NCBI GenBank assembly: GCA_002496425.1
Contig: DAJS01000022.1
Span: forward strand, 29,803 to 41,236
DNA length: 11,434 nucleotides
Direction of reading: 5' to 3'
DNA from: Acidilobaceae archaeon UBA162
GTDB taxonomy: Archaea; Thermoproteota; Thermoprotei_A; Sulfolobales; Acidilobaceae
Positions 1-4,841 of this stretch are shown here, one piece after another. Both the position numbers and the translations under genes were made by a program. Positions within the stretch are counted from its first letter, which is position 1. Each line of letters begins with the position of its first letter. The notes under the pieces were generated by a model. That model made no database searches. It saw only the letters and a program-made list of their open reading frames with translations, and was not told where the DNA came from.

Positions 1-510
1 ATTAAGGCCAAGGAGCTCGACGCGGTGGTCTCCTGGGACCCGGGCAGGAGGCTTAGCATGGTGGGGATCAAGGCCCTCAGGAACCTGCTCAGGATGGTCG
101 ACATGGTAGAGCTCAACTCGCGCGAGTGCGCCAACCTCACGGGCCTGAAGAACCCAGTCGAGTGCGCCCAGGAGATAGTCAAGGCCGGGCCCACGACCGT
201 CATAGTCAAGATGGGGAGCAGGGGGCTGTATGCTCTGAGCGAGGACTTCACGGGTTACATGCCTGCCTTCAGTGTAGACAAGGTCAGGGACTCAACGGGC
301 AGCGGTGATACCTTCGCTGCGAGCCTGCTCTACAGGCTCTCAAAGGGCGACAAGCTGAAGGACGCCCTCATCTACGCTCAGGCAGTGGCAGCCCTTAAGG
401 TGACGATGCTAGGCGCTCACGCCATACCGCCGCTTGAGGAAATAGGGAGGTTCCTTCAGGAGAGAAGAAAGGACGTGGAGTCAAGAATATCTGACAGGCC
501 TCCTGTCTAG
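1..510 (+). CDS. PfkB/ribokinase-family carbohydrate or nucleoside kinase, C-terminal part
   Basis: This is the 3' part of a gene that enters from the left edge; frame 1 is open from base 1, so the GTG at 25 is probably internal. About 169 codons are present, against roughly 300 for the family. Fragment motifs: an 'ELNSRECANLTG' segment matching the family's substrate-lid region, 'VIVKMGSRG' matching its V-K-x-G-x-x-G strand, and 'DSTGSGDTFAAS', the PfkB signature. Its GSGD forms the anion hole, and the Asp at 307-309 is the catalytic base. 'AALKVTMLGAHAIPP' is the typical C-terminal end. The family transfers the ATP gamma-phosphate to a sugar or nucleoside hydroxyl in the cytoplasm. The substrate cannot be told because the N-terminal sugar-binding half lies outside the window. 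The stop overlaps the converging DUF35 stop. The family call is strong. Confidence 0.93.
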   Translation: MKAKELDAVVSWDPGRRLSMVGIKALRNLLRMVDMVELNSRECANLTGLKNPVECAQEIVKAGPTTVIVKMGSRGLYALSEDFTGYMPAFSVDKVRDSTGSGDTFAASLLYRLSKGDKLKDALIYAQAVAALKVTMLGAHAIPPLEEIGRFLQERRKDVESRISDRPPV

Positions 511-1064
511 CCCTCGGCCGGCACTATCTCGTAGGTAATGTAGCCCTCTGGCTGTCTCTTCACGACCTCAATCCTGACCTTCATTCCAACCCTTAGCCTC
601 TTCGGGTCCGTCTCCCTGACCCAGGCGAGCACCTGGACCCCGTTGGTGAGCTTGGCTATGCCCACAGTGTAGTCAGGGTAGTGACCGAAGGTGTAGGGCT
701 TGGTGTATATGATGGTATATGTAACAAGTTCCCCTTCTCTGGGCAGCTCAACCCATTCGACCTCACTGTTGGGGGCGCTGGGGCAGTCAACCTGCGGTGG
801 GAAGAAGATCTCGCCCGTGGCCTTGCACCTAGTGGCCAGTAGCTTGCCCTCACTGAGGCCCTCGAAGAACTTCCTCGTCTTTTCAACGCTTATAATAAAC
901 CTGAGCCTCAGCTCCCTCTGGTCAAACCATATGGCTATGTTAGTCTTGGGGTCCACTATCACTGGGACCCCTAGGGCCGACTTCATGGCATTGGCGTAGT
1001 CCTCAAGCTGCTTAAGGTAGGCGTCCGCCTCCTCCCTCTGCGTCCTGGAGCTCAAGCCTCTCAC
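507..1064 (-). CDS. DUF35 OB-fold acyl-CoA-associated protein with incomplete zinc ribbon
   Basis: 185 residues. DUF35 proteins are small partners of thiolases and HMG-CoA synthases in archaea; a known role is to bridge enzymes and hold the CoA moiety. Residues 1-65 are an N-terminal extension with a helical start. Residues 66-100 resemble the rubredoxin-like zinc ribbon, and 105-185 the OB-fold ('GELVTYTIIYTKP', 'VGIAKLTNGVQVLAW', 'GMKVRIEVV'). The usual four cysteines are only half kept: C80 and C94 remain, while the second Cys of each knuckle is replaced (T83 in 'CKATG', A97 in 'CPSAP'). The GTG start overlaps the thiolase stop as GTGA, which suggests translational coupling. A TTG at 1055-1053, five bases after GGTGA, is an alternative start three codons later. 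I am sure of the family, less sure whether metal is bound. Confidence 0.9.
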   Translation of the reverse strand: MRGLSSRTQREEADAYLKQLEDYANAMKSALGVPVIVDPKTNIAIWFDQRELRLRFIISVEKTRKFFEGLSEGKLLATRCKATGEIFFPPQVDCPSAPNSEVEWVELPREGELVTYTIIYTKPYTFGHYPDYTVGIAKLTNGVQVLAWVRETDPKRLRVGMKVRIEVVKRQPEGYITYEIVPAEG

Positions 1065-2242
1065 CTCGCCTTGGGCTTCTCAAGTCCAAGTATTGTTACG
1101 TAGGCGTAGTGGCCTGTGCCGCCCACGTTGTGGGCTATCACCAGGCCCTTCCTTATGTCAGCCTGCCTCCCAGGCTCAACCTTGTGCAGCAACTGCTTGG
1201 TCAGCTCAGCTATCATGCTGACTCCAGTGGCCCCTATCGGGTGTCCCTTGGCCTTCAGGCCGCCACTCAGGTTGACAGGTATTAGGCCTCCCTTGTAGGT
1301 CTGGCCCTCCCTGACTAGCTTGTACCCCTCGCCCCTTCTCACGAAGCCCAGGTCCTCATAGGCCATGACCTCAGCTATGGTGAAGCAGTCGTGGACCTCA
1401 GCGGCGTCGAAGTACCTAGCTGTGTTCTCAGGCTCCAGTCCAGCCCTCTTGTATGCCGCCAGGGCTGCCAGCTGGGCGGCCTTGAGTCCGCTGTAATCAT
1501 CACGCTTGGAGAGGTTAGCAGTCCCAGAGGCAGCACCTATGGAATGGATCCACACTGGGCTGTCTGTCAGCTTCTTTGCCACTTCCTCACTTGCCAGGAC
1601 GACGGCGGCAGCCCCGTCGGTTATGGGAGAGGAGTCATAAAGCTTTACGGGCCAGGCTATGTACCTGCTCTTCATGCACGTCTCCAGGTCTATTTTCCTC
1701 TGGAACTGAGCCTTGGGATTCATGCTGGCGTAGTAGTGATTCTTGACCGCCACCTGGCAGAGGTCCTCCTCAGTGGCCCCGTACCTGGCCATATAGGCTG
1801 TGGCGTAGAGCGCGTAGTAGCCAGGGAAGGTAAGACCAAAGTTCTCGAATTCCCAGAAGTAGTTGCCTGCTCTCCCTATGAACTCAACGACGGTGGGCGT
1901 CGGACTCTCGTTCATCTTCTCAATGCCCACAGCAATCGCTATGTCCGCCATGCCGGAGGCCACAGCTTCATATGCTGAGGCAACGGCTGCGGAGCCTGAA
2001 GCGCAGGCAGCCTCAACCCTGTGTAGCGGCTTGCCCGTGAGCCCAGCGTACTCTGCAACCACCACAGCTGGCAGGGGCTCACTGCTCCACCCGCCCGCGT
2101 TAGCAACAACAACGTGCTCTATGTCCTTGGGCTCCAGGCCGGAGGTCTCCAGGGCCTCCTTTATGGCCTCCCAGGCCAGCTCGGCCATGTTGACGTCGCT
2201 CCTTACTCCAAACCTAGAGTGCCCGTAGCCGACTACTGCCAC
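1061..2242 (-). CDS. SCP-x type thiolase (acetyl-CoA acetyltransferase/3-ketoacyl-CoA thiolase family)
   Basis: 393 residues, full length for the family. Thiolases form or cleave a carbon-carbon bond between acyl-CoAs through a Cys-bound acyl intermediate. The nucleophile is C80 in 'VEAACASGSAAV'. 'EVHDCF' (H284), 'NLSGG' (N324), 'GHPIGATG' (H334) and the C-terminal 'HNVGGTGH' (H371) line the active site. The VHDCF and HNxG patterns are those of the SCP-x/archaeal branch rather than the bacterial PhaA type, whose C-terminal motif carries a second Cys. The gene lies directly upstream of a DUF35 gene and divergent from an SCP2-domain gene, so a role in acyl-CoA or isoprenoid/lipid metabolism is likely; direction and chain length are not shown. 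The start is uncertain: the annotated GTG at 2242-2240 has no well-spaced ribosome-binding site, while a CTG three codons upstream (2251-2249) does and gives a more typical N-terminus (xRSVAVVGYG). Confidence 0.94.
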   Translation of the reverse strand: MAVVGYGHSRFGVRSDVNMAELAWEAIKEALETSGLEPKDIEHVVVANAGGWSSEPLPAVVVAEYAGLTGKPLHRVEAACASGSAAVASAYEAVASGMADIAIAVGIEKMNESPTPTVVEFIGRAGNYFWEFENFGLTFPGYYALYATAYMARYGATEEDLCQVAVKNHYYASMNPKAQFQRKIDLETCMKSRYIAWPVKLYDSSPITDGAAAVVLASEEVAKKLTDSPVWIHSIGAASGTANLSKRDDYSGLKAAQLAALAAYKRAGLEPENTARYFDAAEVHDCFTIAEVMAYEDLGFVRRGEGYKLVREGQTYKGGLIPVNLSGGLKAKGHPIGATGVSMIAELTKQLLHKVEPGRQADIRKGLVIAHNVGGTGHYAYVTILGLEKPKAR

Positions 2243-2258
2243 GCTCCTCAGGGCTGAA

Positions 2259-2263
2259 CACCT
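2259..2263 (-). promoter_or_regulatory. Possible ribosome-binding site for a CTG start of the thiolase
   Basis: On the minus strand AGGTG is followed by seven bases and then CTG (2251-2249), in frame with the thiolase and with no stop between. The same site lies 16 bases from the GTG at 2242, which is too far for normal spacing. GAGGAG at 2249-2244 lies one base from that GTG, which is too close. The site therefore favours the CTG, though CTG starts are rare. Confidence 0.35.
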
Positions 2264-2300
2264 ATACCTGGGGAGGTCAGCTGGGCTTAACGTAGTTGTC

Positions 2301-2371
2301 CCTTAAGGTATTGAACAGCATCTCGTGGGTCCCCTTATAAGGCCTGAGAGGCCTATTTCTTACCCTTAAGG
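2301..2371. repeat. Three spaced palindromes, CCTTAAGG / CCTTATAAGG / CCTTAAGG
   Basis: Perfect palindromes lie at 2301-2308 (CCTTAAGG), 2333-2342 (CCTTATAAGG) and 2364-2371 (CCTTAAGG). Their centres are 33 and 30 bases apart, close to three DNA turns, so they face the same side of the helix. They sit inside the divergent thiolase/SCP2 control region. They could be operator sites for a dimeric regulator, or TATA boxes readable in both directions; the sequence cannot decide. Confidence 0.6.
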
Positions 2372-2435
2372 CTTGCATGTATTGGTCAGGGCCCTGTGAA
2401 CGCTTAACCGTGGGTGCTACACACCCTTTTGGTGA

Positions 2436-2440
2436 GAGGT
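2436..2440 (+). promoter_or_regulatory. Ribosome-binding site deciding the SCP2 TTG start
   Basis: GAGGT, within GGTGAGAGGTG at 2431-2441, is followed by eight bases and TTG at 2449. This is a good match to the archaeal anti-Shine-Dalgarno sequence at normal spacing. The ATG at 2377 and GTG at 2410 in the same frame lack a comparable site. Confidence 0.6.
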
Positions 2441-2448
2441 GTAAGCCC

Positions 2449-2799
2449 TTGGACATAGAGTCCATAAGGAGAACCTTTGAGCAGCTGTTCAAGAATGCCC
2501 AGAGGTCAGTGCCCGAGGTGAGGTCCTGGGACAAGGTCTACCAGTTCTCAGTCGAGGGCCTCGGTGACTTCTATGTCCAAATAAAGGACGGAACCATATC
2601 CGTGGTTGAGGGCAAGCACCCAAACCCCATAGCCACGCTCTCAGCCACCAGCGACGTGTTGGATAAGATAGTCTCAGGCCAGCTGGACGCCATGAAGGCC
2701 TTCCTAGCAGGGCAGCTAAGGATAACTGGGAACGTGATAGACACGCTGAACCTCAAGAAGTTGATAGACGCAGGCCTAGGCAGGTCGACTGGCTACTAA
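2449..2799 (+). CDS. SCP2 sterol-carrier-like lipid/acyl-CoA binding protein
   Basis: 116 residues from the TTG at 2449, the usual size of a single SCP2 domain. The fold binds lipids or fatty acyl-CoA in a hydrophobic cavity and is a carrier, not an enzyme. Visible parts are an N-terminal helix ('IESIRRTFEQLF'), strands around 'KVYQFSVEG' and 'FYVQIKDGTISVVEG', the P-x-A-T-L-x-x-x 'PIATLSATSDVLDKIVSG' segment, and the characteristic 'AFLAGQLRITGNVIDTLNLKKLI' region (here quoted only as A84 to I106). The domain ends close to the stop with no added module. The reading frame extends upstream to an ATG at 2377 (140 residues), but that extension is not SCP2-like and the TTG has the better ribosome-binding site. 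It is divergent from an SCP-x thiolase, which suggests a shared substrate pool. Its TAA overlaps the TAG of the converging amidohydrolase. Confidence 0.88.
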   Translation: MDIESIRRTFEQLFKNAQRSVPEVRSWDKVYQFSVEGLGDFYVQIKDGTISVVEGKHPNPIATLSATSDVLDKIVSGQLDAMKAFLAGQLRITGNVIDTLNLKKLIDAGLGRSTGY

Positions 2800-3890
2800 G
2801 GCTGAACTAACAGGTTCCCATCAACCCTAGCCCTGAGGGCCAGCTCGGATCTTTTCAGTATAGCGTAGTAGACGTCAACGGCGCTCGCTATGGAGCTGGA
2901 GACAGCATCAACTATGACCGCTCCTATCTTTCTTCCCTCCTCCACAGTCCTCGGCCTCACGCCAAAGGCCTCATAGCCATTAATGAAGAGCCCCTCCATT
3001 ATGGCACTGACCTCAGGTCCCCTCATGCCTTGGGATCTGGCCAGCTCGACTGCCAGGGCTGCCTCGCGCCAGGGCGACGGGTAGCCCCAGGCAGCGTTGT
3101 CAGTGCCTAAAGCTATCCTGACCCCGGCCTTAATGGCTGCGGCCACCGGCGGCGGCCTGAGGCCATGCCACAAGTTGCTGCTGGGGCACAGGACCAGGGT
3201 CACCCCTGCGCTAGCTATGGCGTCGAGGTCTCTCTCGCTCATGTAGGTGCCATGAATTAGCACGTCAAAGCCAGCCCTCAGGGCCACCTCGAGGTCGCCC
3301 GCCTCCCTGTTGACAGGGTCCTCGGCTACGTGAGTTGCTGACGGCCTGAAGTCTCTGGCCAGGCCAGCAGTCACAGGCTCTGGGTAGTCAAGAGGGCTCG
3401 AGAGCCCTAGGCCGTTGCAGCCCATGAGCCACCCCGGCCCTGGGGTTCCTAGCACGACTACATCAAGTGGCAGGCCCAGGGAGCGCCTAGCGGCCTGGGC
3501 TATCATACAGCCCTCGCCTCCCCCCTCCCTGAAGTCGGCCACTAGTCCCACGCCGCTGCGATAGGCCGCGAAATAAGTCCTGGAGACTGAGGTCTGAGTT
3601 GCCCCTGGTCCCATGGATGACAGGAGCCTGTACTTGAGCCCCTCGAAAGGGGCCACCAGCTCGTGGAGGCCCATCTGTACCCCGAACTCTGGGAAGGCCC
3701 CGTCAGCGCTGTGCACGTGCGCGTTGGCTGGTTGGGGAAGCAGCAGGGCCCATGATCCTCCCTTAGCGTCACTGGGGCACGAACCCCAGGACTCTAGAGA
3801 CTCCAGAACCCCATCATCGTTAACTGACGCACAGACCCAGCGTCTCAGCTCAAGGTCCTTGCCTACCAGCGCCCCCCAGGCCCTGAGCAT
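2796..3890 (-). CDS. Amidohydrolase superfamily protein, aminohydrolase/deaminase (TRZ/ATZ-like) type
   Basis: 364 residues from the ATG at 3890. Metal-dependent hydrolases of this branch deaminate purines, pyrimidines or related rings, or dechlorinate triazines. Metal and catalytic residues in order: H58 and H60 in 'NAHVHSAD', H187 and catalytic E190 in 'THVAED', H213 in 'LIHGTY', D264 in 'GTDNA'. 'VLCPSSNLWHGLRPPPV' is the conserved stretch between the last His and Asp in guanine/S-adenosylhomocysteine deaminase relatives. The first residues, 'MLRAWGALVGKDLELRRW', form the usual N-terminal beta strand pair, which supports this start. A longer frame begins at 3974 but overlaps the divergent gene and adds atypical sequence. 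A TTAAAA box lies about 25 bases before 3890, which fits a leaderless mRNA. The substrate is unknown; it has many Cys residues and lacks an obvious purine-pathway neighbour. Confidence 0.85.
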   Translation of the reverse strand: MLRAWGALVGKDLELRRWVCASVNDDGVLESLESWGSCPSDAKGGSWALLLPQPANAHVHSADGAFPEFGVQMGLHELVAPFEGLKYRLLSSMGPGATQTSVSRTYFAAYRSGVGLVADFREGGGEGCMIAQAARRSLGLPLDVVVLGTPGPGWLMGCNGLGLSSPLDYPEPVTAGLARDFRPSATHVAEDPVNREAGDLEVALRAGFDVLIHGTYMSERDLDAIASAGVTLVLCPSSNLWHGLRPPPVAAAIKAGVRIALGTDNAAWGYPSPWREAALAVELARSQGMRGPEVSAIMEGLFINGYEAFGVRPRTVEEGRKIGAVIVDAVSSSIASAVDVYYAILKRSELALRARVDGNLLVQP

Positions 3891-3910
3891 CAAGGGCGTC
3901 TCCCAAGGTT

Positions 3911-3918
3911 CTTTTAAC
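3911..3918 (-). promoter_or_regulatory. TATA-like box for the amidohydrolase
   Basis: Read on the minus strand this is GTTAAAAG, centred about 25 bases before the ATG at 3890. The spacing is that expected between an archaeal TATA box and the start of a leaderless mRNA. It is one reason to prefer the 3890 start over 3974. Confidence 0.5.
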
Positions 3919-3923
3919 TCCTC

Positions 3924-3933
3924 AGATAAATAA
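3924..3933 (+). promoter_or_regulatory. TATA-like box for the membrane protein gene
   Basis: AGATAAATAA is the most AT-rich run in the gap, about 35 bases before the ATG at 3964. It predicts transcription starting near 3950-3955 and a leader of roughly ten bases. It is itself the core of CAGAT-aaata-ATCTG (3923-3937), so a protein binding that palindrome would compete with TBP. Confidence 0.5.
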
Positions 3934-3934
3934 T

Positions 3935-3951
3935 CTGCCAGAACCTGGCAG
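3935..3951. repeat. Inverted repeat CTGCCAG-aac-CTGGCAG, candidate operator
   Basis: Two perfect 7-base arms are separated by three bases. The repeat lies between the TATA-like box at 3924-3933 and the ribosome-binding site at 3951-3957, where transcription of the membrane protein gene is expected to start. Symmetry, size and position fit a site for a dimeric helix-turn-helix repressor. No regulator gene is in the window. Confidence 0.5.
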
Positions 3952-3957
3952 GGAGGG
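3951..3957 (+). promoter_or_regulatory. Ribosome-binding site of the membrane protein gene
   Basis: GGGAGGG is followed by six bases and the ATG at 3964. This supports that ATG over the internal ATG six codons later. Confidence 0.55.
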
Positions 3958-3963
3958 CAGGGA

Positions 3964-4755
3964 ATGTCGTACATAGAGCGTATGGGAAGGATGGTGGCGC
4001 TAAACCAGGTTTACATATTAATATACAGCGTCCTGGCGGCTGTGATAGGTGTTAATATTTACCTGTTCCTCCTGGTCTTCCTCTTCATAGCCATAAGCAT
4101 GGTTATTCAGAGCTTCATGACCAGCAGCTCACTTAACGAGAAGTCCTCTTACGTATCAGAGGTGCTCTCGGGCAAGAAGCTCTTCCACGAGGATAACACT
4201 AGAACCATACAGAGCAAGGACCAGCTGATCTACGTTGACCTCCAGGAGCAGGCCCGCTTCTCCATGTACACCACTATAGGGGTGCTGGTGGGCCTGGCCT
4301 ATTTCTTTGCGCTCTGGAAGTACGTCCCCGAGCTGGCGGCCTACCTAGCCTTTGAATTCATGGGGACCAGCATAGACAAGCTCTCGCTTCTCTATGTCAG
4401 GCTGCTACTCTTCGTCGCGTTCTTCATATACTTTGAGGGTTACTTCATAATAAACCAGGGCATAATGATGTGGTCCCTCTCGAGGATCAAGAAGCTTCCA
4501 GCGCTCACGGTGCCCTCGTCCTACATGGTGACGGATAAGGGGATAGTGGTGAAGGGCATAATAACTACCAAGGCCATAAAGTTCCCCCTGCCCTCTGACG
4601 TGGCGGTCAACATGAACAAGGACAGGAGGTTTGTGGAGATAGTGAGAGACGGCAAGAGGACGGTTACCAGGCTCAGGCTCTACACCAAGAACCCCGAGAA
4701 GCTCTATGATGTGCTCAGGAGGGTGGCGTTCCCACAGGAGAGGAAGCTCTCGTAG
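3964..4755 (+). CDS. Four-helix membrane protein, resembles archaeal DUF2208
   Basis: 263 residues. Hydrophobic segments lie at about 14-33, 34-52, 103-120 and 141-166, paired as two hairpins. Residues 53-100 form a polar, charged stretch between the pairs. Residues 186-255 form a soluble C-terminal domain rich in alternating strands ('SYMVTDKGIVVKGI', 'FVEIVRDGKRTVTRLRLY') followed by a helix ('PEKLYDVLRRV'). That pattern is reminiscent of a bacterial PH-like domain. Size and layout agree with the DUF2208 predicted membrane proteins of Crenarchaeota, but I place it there from memory of the family and not from a diagnostic motif. No enzymatic residues or signal peptide are evident. It has its own promoter region with a possible operator, shared with the divergent amidohydrolase. 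Function is unknown. Confidence 0.7.
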   Translation: MSYIERMGRMVALNQVYILIYSVLAAVIGVNIYLFLLVFLFIAISMVIQSFMTSSSLNEKSSYVSEVLSGKKLFHEDNTRTIQSKDQLIYVDLQEQARFSMYTTIGVLVGLAYFFALWKYVPELAAYLAFEFMGTSIDKLSLLYVRLLLFVAFFIYFEGYFIINQGIMMWSLSRIKKLPALTVPSSYMVTDKGIVVKGIITTKAIKFPLPSDVAVNMNKDRRFVEIVRDGKRTVTRLRLYTKNPEKLYDVLRRVAFPQERKLS

Positions 4756-4813
4756 GTACTTGTCTGTGCCTTTAACCCTTCTCCAACACGGCGGAGGTCT
4801 GTGAGTCCAAAAA

Positions 4814-4840
4814 CGCCTCTCGCACACTGTCGTGAGGGCG
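4814..4840 (+). promoter_or_regulatory. Possible hairpin covering the helicase ribosome-binding site
   Basis: The 86-base gap 4756-4841 holds a TTTAA element at 4771-4775 and GTGAGGGCG (4832-4840) just before the helicase ATG. The latter can pair with CGCCTCTCGCAC (4814-4825): CGCC/GGCG, CTC/GAG and AC/GT, with small bulges (T, GC) and a six-base loop. Pairing would hide the ribosome-binding site. The stem is short and bulged, so this is only a suggestion. Confidence 0.25.
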
Positions 4841-4841
4841 G

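Larger units (their letters stand above)
2243..2448 (+). promoter_or_regulatory. Divergent control region between thiolase and SCP2 genes
   Basis: This 206-base stretch separates the thiolase start (reading left) from the SCP2-protein start (reading right). It holds three TTAA/TATA-centred palindromes (2301-2308, 2333-2342, 2364-2371). It also holds GGCCT-gag-AGGCC (2341-2353) and further TTAA-type boxes at 2286-2290 and 2402-2409. TTAAG read leftward at 2290-2286 lies about 45 bases from the thiolase start. GCTTAACC at 2402-2409 lies about 40 bases before the TTG at 2449. Both are plausible TATA elements for short-leader mRNAs, but no single box stands out as the promoter. A reading frame continues upstream to an ATG at 2377, but that part does not look like SCP2 sequence. 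Confidence 0.55.

Noticed and set aside
1391..1978. Long open frame (195 codons) on the plus strand
   Set aside because: It is wholly antisense to the thiolase, whose active-site motifs are all in the minus frame. It has no ribosome-binding site and no family-like pattern.
2341..2353. GGCCT-gag-AGGCC inverted repeat
   Set aside because: The arms are only five bases long, and GGCC/AGGCC are very common in this GC-rich sequence, so it is not claimed as a separate site.
2377..2448. Upstream ATG/GTG starts for the SCP2 protein
   Set aside because: The 24 added residues do not resemble SCP2 sequence. The TTG at 2449 has a better ribosome-binding site and gives the normal domain start. Not excluded absolutely.
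2277..2534. Open frame (85 codons) on the minus strand
   Set aside because: It runs antisense through the SCP2 gene start and the control region, with no recognisable domain. The plus-strand SCP2 reading explains the conserved sequence.
3891..3974. N-terminal extension of the amidohydrolase with a CPPC motif
   Set aside because: It would overlap the start of the divergent gene and cover its TATA-like box, inverted repeat and ribosome-binding site. The family's first beta strands begin at the 3890 ATG, so the CPPC is probably chance.
4405..4827. Open frame (140 codons) on the minus strand
   Set aside because: It is antisense to the C-terminal half of the membrane protein, is His/Pro/Arg-rich without domain pattern, and covers the helicase upstream region.
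4756..4841. Possible small RNA or tRNA in the gap
   Set aside because: There is no T-loop GTTCGA-type sequence, acceptor-stem pairing or C/D boxes; only a short, bulged hairpin near the helicase start.
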